64,000 bases of DNA from Celerinatantimonas sp046054165 (lineage in GTDB: Bacteria; Pseudomonadota; Gammaproteobacteria; Enterobacterales; Celerinatantimonadaceae). The number at the start of each line of letters is the position of its first letter. The first letter of the stretch is position 1. The stretch lies in NCBI RefSeq assembly GCF_046054165.1, contig NZ_JBFNXK010000009.1, positions 1 through 64,000 of the forward strand, written 5' to 3'. Below, in pieces: positions 1 through 7,990 of the stretch. A program made the translations under genes and the position numbers. The notes under the pieces were generated by a model, which had not been told where the DNA came from, did not search any database, and saw only the letters and a program-made list of their open reading frames with translations.

Positions 1-512
1 TGCACATCTCCGGGTTGAATCGGATACTCGGCTGCCACTGACTTTAAAAATGCCTGAAAGTCATCCCGCTCAAACAGGTCGTGGGGAACGGTATAACGCT
101 GCTTCATAATACTATTAAACTTGATGACTAATGGCCGACTGCCATTACCAATACTCCAATTAAGGCCCGCTCCCATCCAAATATCTTCGCCTTTTATCAA
201 ATTATCGAACCCCATATCTTTAGCCCCCCCCTGCTCGGGAGGCAAACCGAAGCGTGGCCGGGTTTTTAACAACCAATCAGCCGCCTCTAGAGGAAGCGAT
301 AATTCAGGTAAACAGACCCCGTCAGGCTCCCATACAAACCAAGTCATATGAGTCGCATTGCGAAACACTTTTAACGCTAACGGCATCGGCTTTCCTCTGG
401 GGGTAAAATAAGTATATTCCGCATCAAAAATTTCATGCTGATCGTCAGGGATCACTCCATTACAATCAAAGTTGATCACTTGCTCCGGCGTTATCCGATA
501 TTTTTTAACCAT
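1..512 (-). CDS. Putative immunity protein, copy 1 of tandem array (partial, runs off left edge)
   Basis: This is the N-terminal 170 codons of the same 347-aa protein found three more times upstream. The ATG at 510-512 gives MVKKYRITPEQ, and the frame stays open to base 1. The first ~90 residues are almost identical to the next copy, but residues ~92-112 differ (PPEQGGAKDMGFDNLIKGED). It starts 26 bp after the stop of the next copy, so all copies probably share a transcript. No family was recognised. An immunity role is inferred only from position behind a toxin-like gene and from multiplication of the gene. No signal peptide or membrane segment is visible, so the protein should be cytoplasmic. 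Confidence 0.75.
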   Translation of the reverse strand, partial: MVKKYRITPEQVINFDCNGVIPDDQHEIFDAEYTYFTPRGKPMPLALKVFRNATHMTWFVWEPDGVCLPELSLPLEAADWLLKTRPRFGLPPEQGGAKDMGFDNLIKGEDIWMGAGLNWSIGNGSRPLVIKFNSIMKQRYTVPHDLFERDDFQAFLKSVAAEYPIQPGDV

Positions 513-538
513 TATATTTAGCCATGAAAGCCCTGAGT

Positions 539-1582
539 CTATCCCGCTGCTTCGGCCGCTTTATCCCGAGCTATCCGCGCTTCGTTCTCCGCACTGATGA
601 TCACCATAACCTTCTCCCAGACCTGATACGGAACCCCGACGGCTTGGGGTTTCTGACCATCGCTATAACGATGCCGCGAGTGATTCTCTAACCACACCAT
701 CGGATTATTGGGGTCATATGAGGGAACCAGACGGTAGTTCATCCTTTCATAATCCGCTTTAAATCGTCGGTTAAATTCAGCCTGCTTCGGAACTTCCGGC
801 AACACGTCATCCCAAAAGTTGGCCACGCCATAAAGCGCTCCCTCCTGAAATTCCAGCTGCTGGCGCTCCTGGGTCATTAAATCCAGGGTCTGGATAAAAA
901 ACTCATAATCCGCACGGCGATAGAGCGCCACATACCGCCATGGCTCTTCGGCTGAAAACGACCAAAGTCCCAAACGCACTACGTCCTCCGGCAGCGCATA
1001 AGGGTCCAGCAATCCCGCCTGCCACAGCGGCGGATTGACATAGTTATAATCAGCATCACCAGGGAAGCTCTGTACATCCCCCGGTTGGATGGGGTACTCA
1101 GCCGCAATCGATTTTAAAAATACCTGAAAGTCATCCCGCTCAAACAGATCATGGGGAACGGTATACCCCTGCTTCATAATACTATTAAACTTGATGACTA
1201 ATGGCCGACTGCCATTATCAATACTCCAGTTCAGACCTGCCCCCATTAAGACCCTTTCTCCTTTAACTAAATTGGCGAACCCCATTTTTTCCGTTCCCCC
1301 CTGCTGGAGTGGCAAACCGAAGCGTGGCCGGGTTTTTAACAACCAATCAGCCGCCTCTAGAGGAAGCGATAATTCAGGTAAACAGACCCCGTCAGGCTCC
1401 CATACAAACCAAGTCATATGAGTCGCATTGCGAAACACTTTTAACGCTAACGGCATCGGCTTCCCTCTGGGGGTAAAATAAGTATATTCCGCATCAAAAA
1501 TTTCATGCTGATCGTCAGGGATCACTCCATTACAATCAAAGTCGATCACTTGCTCCGGCGTTATCCGATATTTTTTAGCCAT
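539..1582 (-). CDS. Putative immunity protein, copy 2 of tandem array (347 aa)
   Basis: A soluble 347-aa protein rich in Trp, Tyr and Pro, without signal peptide or membrane segments. Conserved landmarks shared with the other copies are MTWF (~56-59), LLKTRPRFGLP (~81-91), AGLNWSI (~115-121), PHDLFERDDFQ (~143-153) and WRYVALYRRADYEFF (~215-229). It differs from its neighbours in patches at ~60-70, ~92-112, ~128-142 and ~254-286 (here NFWDDVLPEVPKQAEF, where copies 3 and 4 have NFWCGTVERLESS). That pattern suggests gene conversion with diversification of contact surfaces. The family is not recognised. Immunity to the adjacent 731-aa protein is inference; it could also be a duplicated accessory protein of a secretion system. 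Confidence 0.8.
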   Translation of the reverse strand: MAKKYRITPEQVIDFDCNGVIPDDQHEIFDAEYTYFTPRGKPMPLALKVFRNATHMTWFVWEPDGVCLPELSLPLEAADWLLKTRPRFGLPLQQGGTEKMGFANLVKGERVLMGAGLNWSIDNGSRPLVIKFNSIMKQGYTVPHDLFERDDFQVFLKSIAAEYPIQPGDVQSFPGDADYNYVNPPLWQAGLLDPYALPEDVVRLGLWSFSAEEPWRYVALYRRADYEFFIQTLDLMTQERQQLEFQEGALYGVANFWDDVLPEVPKQAEFNRRFKADYERMNYRLVPSYDPNNPMVWLENHSRHRYSDGQKPQAVGVPYQVWEKVMVIISAENEARIARDKAAEAAG

Positions 1583-1608
1583 TATATTTAGCCATGAAAG
1601 CCCTGAGT

Positions 1609-2652
1609 CTATCCCGCTGCCTCGGCCGCTTTATCCCGGGCTATCCGCGCTTCGTTCTCCGCACTGATGATCACCATCACCTTCACCCAGACCTGATATG
1701 GAACCCCGACGGCTTGGGGTTTCTGGCCATCGCTATAACGATGCCGCGAATGATTCTCTAACCACACCATCGGATTATTGGGGTCATATCCCGGGACAAC
1801 CCGATAACGCATCGATTCATAATCGGCACAAAACTCTCTGTCTTGGGTCGGGCTCGATTCGAGTCGCTCAACGGTTCCACACCAAAAGTTGGTCACGCCA
1901 TAGAGCGCTCCCTCCTGAAATTCCAGCTGCTGGCGCTCCTGGGTCATCAAATCCAGGGTCTGGATAAAAAACTCATAATCCGCACGGCGATAGAGTGCCA
2001 CATACCGCCATGGCTCTTCCGCTGAAAACGACCAAAGCCCCAAACGCACTATGTCCTCCGGCAGCGCATAAGGGTCCAGCAATCCCGCCTGCCACAGCGG
2101 CGGATTGACATAGTCATAATCCACTTCATCGGCAGGAATTTGCACATCTCCGGGTTGAATCGGATACTCGGCTGCTACTGACTTTAAAAACGCCTGAAAG
2201 TCATCCCGCTCAAACAGATCATGGGGGATGTGAAAACCTTGTTTAACTTTACTATCAAATTTATGAACCAGAGGTCGGCTACCATTACCAATACTCCAAT
2301 TAAGGCCCGCCCCCATCCAAATATCTTCTCCTTTTACAAAATTGGAAAATCCCATTCCTATCGCCCCCCCTTGCTCTGGTGGCAGGCCAAAGCGAGGTCG
2401 GGTTTTGAGCAACCAATCAGCTGTTTCTAAGGGCAAGGTTAATTCAGGAAAAGATGGTTCATCGGATTCAAGATCAAACCAGGTCATATGGGTCGCGTTG
2501 CGGTACACTTTTAACGTTGACGGGATCGGCTCCCCTCTTGGGGTATAAATAATGTAATTAGCATAAAAAATTTCATGTTGATCGGCAGGGATCACTCCAT
2601 TACAATCAAAGTTGATCACTTGCTCCGGCGTGATTAAATATTTTTTAGCCAT
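1609..2652 (-). CDS. Putative immunity protein, copy 3 of tandem array (347 aa)
   Basis: Same length and fold signature as its neighbours, with no signal peptide. The C-terminal third, from about residue 186 onward, is almost identical to copy 4 at the protein and DNA level. The N-terminal patches differ: ~92-112 reads PPEQGGAIGMGFSNFVKGED and ~128-142 reads HKFDSKVKQGFHI. It sits 26 bp upstream of copy 2 and 13 bp downstream of copy 4, a spacing consistent with one operon. Near-identical blocks alternating with divergent ones point to recent duplication plus recombination. No database family could be assigned by eye, so function is inferred from context only. Confidence 0.8.
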   Translation of the reverse strand: MAKKYLITPEQVINFDCNGVIPADQHEIFYANYIIYTPRGEPIPSTLKVYRNATHMTWFDLESDEPSFPELTLPLETADWLLKTRPRFGLPPEQGGAIGMGFSNFVKGEDIWMGAGLNWSIGNGSRPLVHKFDSKVKQGFHIPHDLFERDDFQAFLKSVAAEYPIQPGDVQIPADEVDYDYVNPPLWQAGLLDPYALPEDIVRLGLWSFSAEEPWRYVALYRRADYEFFIQTLDLMTQERQQLEFQEGALYGVTNFWCGTVERLESSPTQDREFCADYESMRYRVVPGYDPNNPMVWLENHSRHRYSDGQKPQAVGVPYQVWVKVMVIISAENEARIARDKAAEAAG

Positions 2653-2665
2653 GAAAGCCCTGAGT

Positions 2666-3709
2666 CTATCCCGCTGCTTCGGCCGCTTTATCCCGAGCTA
2701 TCCGCGCTTCGTTCTCCGCACTGATGATCACCATCACCTTCTCCCAGACCTGATACGGAACCCCGACGGCTTGAGGTTTCTGGCCATCGCTATAACGATG
2801 CCGCGAGTGATTCTCTAACCACACCATCGGATTATTGGGGTCATATCCCGGGACAACCCGATAACGCATCGATTCATAATCCGCACAAAACTCTCTGTCT
2901 TGGGTCGGGCTCGATTCGAGTCGCTCAACGGTTCCACACCAAAAGTTGGTCACGCCATAGAGCGCTCCCTCCTGAAATTCCAGTTGCTGACGCTCCTGGG
3001 TCATCAAATCCAGGGTCTGGATAAAAAACTCATAATCCGCACGGCGATAGAGTGCCACATACCGCCATGGCTCTTCCGCTGAAAACGACCAAAGCCCCAA
3101 ACGCACTACGTTCTCCGGCAGAGCATAAGGATCCAGCAATCCCGCCTGCCACAGCGGCGGATTGACATAGTTATAATCAGCATCACCAGGGAAGCTCTGT
3201 ACATCCCCCGGTTGGATCGGATACTCGGCTGCCACTGACTTTAAAAATGCCTGAAAGTCATCCCGCTCAAACAGATCATGGGGAAGAGTGTAGCTTTGTG
3301 GGAAAAAATCATCGAAATCTTTATCGATAGGTCGACTACCATTACAAATACTCCAATTAAGACCCGCCCCTATCGAAATTCTTTCCCCTTTAACCAAACT
3401 CGCTACTCCCATTCCTTTGGGTCCACCCTGCTCGGGTGGCAGACCAAAGCGCGGGCGCGTTTTTAATAACCAATCAGCTGTTTCTAAAGGCAAGGTTAGA
3501 TCAGGAAAAGATGGTTCATCAAATTCAAGATCAAACCAGGTCATATGAGTCACATTACGATACACTTTCAAAGTTGCAGGTAGCGGTTTACCTCTTGGGG
3601 TATAGACGATATATTCCGCATAAAAGATTTCATGCTGGTCGGTTGGAATCTCGCCATGACAATCAAAATAAATATCCTGCTCCGGCGTAATCCGATATTT
3701 TTTACTCAC
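2666..3709 (-). CDS. Putative immunity protein, copy 4, adjacent to the toxin-like gene (347 aa)
   Basis: This copy is closest to the toxin-like gene: its start codon ends at 3709 and the toxin stop begins at 3710, so the two are abutting and probably translationally coupled. It is therefore the most likely cognate immunity gene. Its variable patch is the most divergent of the set (~92-112 PPEQGGPKGMGVASLVKGER; ~128-142 IDKDFDDFFPQSYTL), while the C-terminal third matches copy 3. The start MSKKYRITPEQ differs slightly from the MAKKY of the others. Cytoplasmic by sequence. Immunity is an inference from order and coupling, not from a recognised domain. Confidence 0.8.
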   Translation of the reverse strand: MSKKYRITPEQDIYFDCHGEIPTDQHEIFYAEYIVYTPRGKPLPATLKVYRNVTHMTWFDLEFDEPSFPDLTLPLETADWLLKTRPRFGLPPEQGGPKGMGVASLVKGERISIGAGLNWSICNGSRPIDKDFDDFFPQSYTLPHDLFERDDFQAFLKSVAAEYPIQPGDVQSFPGDADYNYVNPPLWQAGLLDPYALPENVVRLGLWSFSAEEPWRYVALYRRADYEFFIQTLDLMTQERQQLEFQEGALYGVTNFWCGTVERLESSPTQDREFCADYESMRYRVVPGYDPNNPMVWLENHSRHRYSDGQKPQAVGVPYQVWEKVMVIISAENEARIARDKAAEAAG

Positions 3710-5905
3710 TTAATGTACCTTTTTCTTAATTAAATTATCTGCACCATCCACCATCTTCTCGATCGTTTTCGGGTTTTTATCCACCATAAAGATCTCTGGG
3801 GCTCCATATTGACGATGGATCACACTATCGGTTGCTGATATTTCACTCTTATAACCGATATATCGGGTGAGCCCATTACCTTCCCATACATCGAACACCC
3901 CATATTCTTTTTCAACAAGGAAACGAGCAATAAAAGTTGATTGATCAAATATCGAATCAGGATACAGATTTTTAGCATATACCTTTAAAAACTTAGCCTT
4001 ATCCCAAGCAATCTCTGGTAAATTTGCCCGTCCTTGACGATATTCTTTTATATATTCCTTAGAAAAAGCCTTTCTGATCATCGCCTCAGAAATCTCATAA
4101 TCCTGAAATTTATCAAGAGGGTTATCTAATATAAACTTGGTCATATTTTCATTCGTAGGGCTGAAGAGAAAGCGGGTTTTGGGAAGCTTGGGCTGCCTGA
4201 AAATAAACAGATAATGGTTTCCATCCGGATGAAAGTACCCATCAGAAATACCTAAACTACGACGAAGCAAATCGGCTCTGGAATCATCATTTTTCACGTA
4301 CTCAAATTTAGTGGTCCAGCAGGTCATCGGTTTTTCTGGCAGAATCCGCCCCAAACCATTTTCAGCAGCAAATGCATCGGCAGTGCTCGGTTTATAGAAA
4401 TCAGTCACCAGCCGCACCATCCACTCACCTTCTTTGGCCGACAGGCCCTGATTAACCAACGCCGTTAACTGCTCATCATCCAGTAACACCGCTGAGCTAC
4501 CGTAATTTTTGATGTTTTCAGCGGCATCAGCAAGCACTTGCTCAATATCCGACTCTCCCATTGCTGTCGTGATCTTGGGCAATACTTTAAATGGTGGTGC
4601 CAGTTCCACCACTGGTTTAGGCTTTTTACTTAACAACTTGGCTGTTCCGCCTTCCACCACCTTCACTTCGGAGGCTTCGCGGGAGAATTCCGCATCCAGA
4701 TACGCTATTTTTTTGGCAGCCATTGACACTTGATCTACCAACGGCGCTAGTTCATCCCCCAACACTTCAGGTTGTTCGGTCAATATTGCCAAAATGATCC
4801 CAGGGAGCATCCCCCCAATAAAGTAGGCCCCCTGATGGTCGCTATAGAGCGGATAATGATCAAAAATATCTTTCACCTGAGCCGCAAAATCAGTCAAAAC
4901 CGGCCAAGCCTGCTTGTCATGCCAGAGCCATTTTAGAACCTCGATCCCTTGCGAAAGGCCATTTTCCACTGACCGCGCAATCTCCAGATTTTCATCAATG
5001 GGATGCAATAGCAATCTGCGTGGATAATCACCCAATGTGGCGACTTGTTTTGTTAAATCCCAGACACTGGCCACAAATCCCCCCAAGCCTTTGAGCATTC
5101 CATCGGCTCTAATTTCGGCTCCAACCAACGGCTTTTTAAACCACGGAGCATCATCATATTGACCCTGAAGCGCCGCAGCATCTTTGCGCATTGTAGTAAG
5201 CAGCGCTTGAGTGGCTGTTTTTAAAATATCCAGATTATGCTGATATTGTTGTGACAGGTCTTCCGAATGATGGGCATAAGCTTTCATTCCTGACGAGATC
5301 TGAGACTGTGCTTGATAGAGTGTCCCTCTGCTGTAATCAAAAGGGCCACATTCCTCAGCACTTTGCGCTGAGGTTCCCAGATAGCATTGAATACTTTGTT
5401 CGGCCGGACGATTTAAAAAGTCCCGATATTCGACCCACGTTAATAAGGGCGTTTCTTGTGGAGGCGTTCGAGGCTTTTTCTCAGAAGGCTTCTCTGGCAT
5501 CGCGGGGCTGGGAGGCAGTGAATCGCTGGACCGGGCGGTTCCTCGAAATGCCCCGAATTGCGGGGGTCTATCCGATGATGCGGATAAAAAATGCGTTGCC
5601 GGGTTCATTGGATTACTCGTAACGACAGCGATAGAGTAATTATCGATTTTTTCTTCCAGCCATCGGATTAACTCCTGTTTTGCCGTGGTTCCCGATCGCT
5701 CGACGAGCAATTCACGCAGTCCGGAAACACTCTCTATGCGCTCAGTTTGTAACGCTTCACGGATCACGGCTTTGGCAAAAAACGGGGATTCAACATGCTC
5801 AAGTTCATCCTGGCTGGTTACACCATCTAGACGAACTATTTTTTTGGCATCGAAAATAGACACAGTTAATAATGCTTTTATCAAAATGAAGGCGTATCCT
5901 ACCAT
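3710..5905 (-). CDS. Putative polymorphic toxin / secreted effector (731 aa)
   Basis: A 731-aa protein of modular build. A short N-terminal region (~1-95) is followed by a low-complexity Ser/Pro/Lys linker (~105-155, SLPPSPAMPEKPSEKKPRTPPQ). Next comes a Gln-rich helical segment (~195-250), then a region with a hydrophobic stretch near 365-385 (YFIGGMLPGIILAIL). Last is a distinct charged, aromatic C-terminal domain (~525-731) typical in placement of a toxin tip. No PAAR, VgrG, Rhs repeat or signal peptide was seen, so the delivery route is unknown; the N-terminus may be truncated. The tandem paralogues immediately downstream fit immunity genes. The toxic activity is not recognised. Effector status is inference from architecture and context. 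Confidence 0.6.
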   Translation of the reverse strand: MVGYAFILIKALLTVSIFDAKKIVRLDGVTSQDELEHVESPFFAKAVIREALQTERIESVSGLRELLVERSGTTAKQELIRWLEEKIDNYSIAVVTSNPMNPATHFLSASSDRPPQFGAFRGTARSSDSLPPSPAMPEKPSEKKPRTPPQETPLLTWVEYRDFLNRPAEQSIQCYLGTSAQSAEECGPFDYSRGTLYQAQSQISSGMKAYAHHSEDLSQQYQHNLDILKTATQALLTTMRKDAAALQGQYDDAPWFKKPLVGAEIRADGMLKGLGGFVASVWDLTKQVATLGDYPRRLLLHPIDENLEIARSVENGLSQGIEVLKWLWHDKQAWPVLTDFAAQVKDIFDHYPLYSDHQGAYFIGGMLPGIILAILTEQPEVLGDELAPLVDQVSMAAKKIAYLDAEFSREASEVKVVEGGTAKLLSKKPKPVVELAPPFKVLPKITTAMGESDIEQVLADAAENIKNYGSSAVLLDDEQLTALVNQGLSAKEGEWMVRLVTDFYKPSTADAFAAENGLGRILPEKPMTCWTTKFEYVKNDDSRADLLRRSLGISDGYFHPDGNHYLFIFRQPKLPKTRFLFSPTNENMTKFILDNPLDKFQDYEISEAMIRKAFSKEYIKEYRQGRANLPEIAWDKAKFLKVYAKNLYPDSIFDQSTFIARFLVEKEYGVFDVWEGNGLTRYIGYKSEISATDSVIHRQYGAPEIFMVDKNPKTIEKMVDGADNLIKKKVH

Positions 5906-5943
5906 CCACTTGGATGGAGCGCATCATTTTTAAGCCATAAGAA

Positions 5944-6076
5944 CTAATTCTTAAGTACGATAGTCAGACCATCCACTTTATAAACCCAGTCATCACAAAA
6001 TTCTTTCCTTTTCCAGAGAAGTTCAAATAAATCAGGAGTGACAACAGCTTTACTGATAGGATAAATCAAAATTCAG
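5944..6076 (-). pseudogene. 3' remnant of an immunity-like gene
   Basis: On the minus strand about 40 codons without ATG read ISKAVVTPDLFELLWKR...WVYKVDGLTIVLKN and then stop at 5944. It looks like the C-terminal end of a small soluble protein, in the style of SUKH/Imm-type immunity proteins. The upstream part is lost behind an in-frame TGA. It lies directly upstream of the toxin-like gene, suggesting an older effector-immunity pair was overwritten. The family call is weak. Confidence 0.35.
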
Positions 6077-6111
6077 AGAGAGATTTCGGCCCCTCGGACC
6101 CTTCTGAATTT
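6069..6111. repeat. Inverted repeat AAATTCAGA/TCTGAATTT
   Basis: Perfect 9-bp arms at 6069-6077 and 6103-6111 with a 25-nt GC-richer spacer lie between two gene remnants. It is not followed by a T-run, so it is not a clear intrinsic terminator; it may mark a junction left by recombination. Confidence 0.4.
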
Positions 6112-6142
6112 CATAAGAACCACATGAATACTGCCTTTATAA

Positions 6143-6562
6143 GGTGGGGTAGCAGCCTGTTTATTTACCGTAGCCATTAAAGCCGGGACGATCAATCTGC
6201 TGGGCTTCTGGCTCGGTCAGACGATTCCTACGTTCTGGGTACCATTGGCATTTGGCGTCGTTGCCGCTTGTATGTCTTTGTTGGCCAGTATGTTAGGCGT
6301 GGTCACTCCGGTACTATTCCCTCTGGTTCCAGCGATTGCCCAACATCTGATGATAAATCTCATGGTGTTGTTTATCTGCATTGTGACCGGGACTCAGGCG
6401 ACTTCCATTTCACCGTTTTTTTCAGGAGGGAGCCTGTTATTGGGCGCTTGTCCGGATGAACAGAAACGGCATTGTTTATTTTCGCAGTTGTTGCTGCGAG
6501 CTGCACCGCCCGATTTTATCGCTGCACTGGTATTTAATTTACTCTTTGCACTGATTTACTAA
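6143..6562 (+). pseudogene. C-terminal remnant of a MatC/DASS-type anion permease
   Basis: After an in-frame TAA at 6140 the frame is open for about 139 codons with no proper start, reading GGVAACLFTVAIKAGTINLL and ending LLFALIY. The hydrophobic segments and the motif ISPFFSGGSLLLGACPDE resemble the last third of MatC-like dicarboxylate/DASS-family permeases, where a Ser/Pro-Phe-Ser-x-Gly-Gly stretch precedes a charged loop and two final helices. The first two thirds are absent, so it cannot be a working transporter. A TTG at 6245 would give a 105-aa product, but the upstream coding signal continues past it, which argues for a truncated gene rather than a small protein. Confidence 0.6.
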
Positions 6563-6989
6563 TCATGCCTCACAACAGACCGCTGTTTATTTAAAATGCC
6601 GCAGTCTATTCATCGTGTTGAAATGTCATCTGAACGAGTAATACTTCACCTTTTCCAACAGGATCTGAGCCTGATTTATCCATTCCTAGACGATATTTAT
6701 CACATTCAAAATATATCCTGCCCAAAATCTATACTGGATATTTCTGTTTTTCACTGTCGATATATCACCTTTATAATAAAGGAATGAGAGCAAAATTAGC
6801 TGATCAATAACCAGACCTGTTGATAACCTTTAGCTGTTCACTTAACAATCGACCATCTTTAAAAAGCTCAGGGATGCCAAATTATCAATCTGGATGATAT
6901 CCATACACTGGCACGACAATCGATTGATTTTATGGCTCAATAATTCATTTAGCCCCATGAAATCGAGCTATAGCTCCTCTGTCCGATCT
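6563..6989. other. Non-coding stretch, possible gene debris
   Basis: No convincing gene is visible here. A short open run at about 6860-6944 on the plus strand (QIINLDDIHTLARQSIDFMAQ then stop) could be another decayed 3' end but is too short to assign. The rest is AT-rich. Confidence 0.4.
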
Positions 6990-7223
6990 TTATTCCGGTG
7001 TTGTCTTTTGAGGCTTAACAAGCCTATTTTGCGCAAGTTCCAGATGATAAAACGAAGGGTCATAAGGCAGTTTCCCCTGTGTTAACAATGCCAGCCGCAG
7101 TGCCTGTTTTTCAGGGATCACCTCACCCCACTGCGATACAGACGCCGGATGGATCCCCAATACTTTCGCGACCTGAGAAGGCGTTTTGAAAAATTCAATG
7201 ACCTGTGTTTTTTTCACTGACAC
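6990..7223 (-). CDS. Cro-like phage repressor (77 aa)
   Basis: A 77-aa helix-turn-helix protein (FFKTPSQVAKVLGIHPASVSQWGEVIPEKQALRL) of the Cro/DicC type found opposite lambdoid CI genes. The recognition helix is around residues 25-35. It is transcribed divergently from the CI-like gene, with 75 bp between the two starts carrying operator-like repeats. In lambda-type switches Cro blocks the repressor promoter and permits early gene expression. Here no phage early genes follow it, only non-coding sequence and a permease fragment, so the switch looks orphaned. The start ATG is preceded by a fitting AAGGAG. Confidence 0.75.
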   Translation of the reverse strand: MSVKKTQVIEFFKTPSQVAKVLGIHPASVSQWGEVIPEKQALRLALLTQGKLPYDPSFYHLELAQNRLVKPQKTTPE

Positions 7224-7235
7224 ACTCCTTTGTCA

Positions 7236-7251
7236 TTTAGCTTTTCTTAAA
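7236..7251. promoter_or_regulatory. CI/Cro operator candidate 1
   Basis: TTTAGCTTTTCTTAAA, the inverse of TTTAAGAAAAGCTAAA, lies just upstream of cro. It matches two other copies around the repressor gene to the consensus TTTAAGAnAAGCTAAA. A degenerate further site may sit at about 7257-7272. Confidence 0.6.
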
Positions 7252-7283
7252 CTCATTATTTAGAGAAACTTTAGAAAAGTCAA

Positions 7284-7299
7284 TTTAAGATAGCTTAAA
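7284..7299. promoter_or_regulatory. CI/Cro operator candidate overlapping the cI start
   Basis: TTTAAGATAGCTTAAA is a nearly perfect palindrome whose last base is the A of the cI start codon. There is no room for a Shine-Dalgarno separate from it, so repressor transcripts may be leaderless or strongly autoregulated. Confidence 0.6.
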
Positions 7300-7967
7300 T
7301 GAAAACCTTATATGATCGACTCAAGCATTGCCGCAGCAATGCCAAACTTACACAACAGCAGCTCGCCAAAGCTGTTGGTGTCAGTCATGTAACGATTTCC
7401 CAATGGGAACGGGGCGATACCACGCCTAAAGGCAGTAACCTCTACAAACTAGCCAAGGTACTGGATTGTTCTGCCGAGTGGCTACTTTATGGACAAGAAG
7501 CACCGGTTAATCTCCTTCCGGCAACAGAAGTATCCACGCCTTTCCCATCGTTTGAGTGCCCACTGGTAAGTTGGCAACAAATTGGCAATATCCATCAAGT
7601 TCAAGAAGAACTCCCTTCCCGACCGAAGTTTAGTTGTCCGGTTCCTTGCAGTACATCAACCTTTGTCCTTCAAGTTCAGGGCGTTAGTATGGAACCAGAA
7701 TTTCAGAGTGATGATCTTATTTTTATTGATCCCAAAATCACGCCACAGCATGGTTCTTTTGTGATTGTTCGATTGGCCGGACAACACGATGTGATTTTCA
7801 GGCAGTTAGTCGTTGAAAATGATCGCCACTATCTAAAACCCCAAAATCCAAGCTGGCCGGATCCCATTCGTCCCCTATCGAGTGCCGATACAGTGCTCGG
7901 AACGCTGATTTTTGCCGGGCGTCCTTATCCGCCGATTAATTTCACTAAAAAGTCTTTTATCAGTTGA
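7299..7967 (+). CDS. CI-like repressor with inactivated S24 domain (222 aa)
   Basis: The N-terminal HTH_3 domain (~5-65, LTQQQLAKAVGVSHVTISQWERG) is joined to a LexA/CI-type S24 domain (~85-215). The Ser nucleophile is present at S130 (GVSMEPEFQSDDLIFIDP). The position that holds the general-base Lys in LexA/CI (xVKRL) is Arg168 here (DVIFRQL). The usual Ala-Gly cleavage pair in the SWxxAG motif is Ile95-Gly96 (PLVSWQQIGNI). Both changes predict a repressor that cannot cleave itself in the SOS response. It is divergent from the Cro-like gene and flanked by operator-like repeats on both sides. No integrase or structural genes are near, so it may persist as a superinfection-immunity gene. Confidence 0.8.
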   Translation: MKTLYDRLKHCRSNAKLTQQQLAKAVGVSHVTISQWERGDTTPKGSNLYKLAKVLDCSAEWLLYGQEAPVNLLPATEVSTPFPSFECPLVSWQQIGNIHQVQEELPSRPKFSCPVPCSTSTFVLQVQGVSMEPEFQSDDLIFIDPKITPQHGSFVIVRLAGQHDVIFRQLVVENDRHYLKPQNPSWPDPIRPLSSADTVLGTLIFAGRPYPPINFTKKSFIS

Positions 7968-7974
7968 TTTTTTA

Positions 7975-7990
7975 TTTAGCTTCTCTTAAA
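7975..7990. promoter_or_regulatory. CI/Cro operator candidate downstream of cI
   Basis: TTTAGCTTCTCTTAAA, 7 bp after the cI stop codon, matches the operator upstream of cro in 15 of 16 positions. Its place suggests a second controlled promoter reading rightward, or a former right operator after deletion of phage DNA. Confidence 0.6.

Larger units (their letters stand above)
1..3709 (-). repeat. Tandem gene array, four copies of a ~1.06-kb unit
   Basis: Four head-to-tail copies of a ~1.04-kb gene with 13-26 bp spacers occupy the left edge and probably continue beyond it. Long stretches, such as the segments around 840-1010, 1900-2070 and 2960-3110, are almost base-identical between copies. 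Four short windows per unit are highly diverged. Such arrays are prone to collapse or expansion in short-read assembly. Confidence 0.85.

Noticed and set aside
121..3690. Short plus-strand reading frames repeated across the tandem array
   Set aside because: They recur because the opposite-strand gene is duplicated; they lack ribosome sites and follow the codon pattern of the real genes in reverse.
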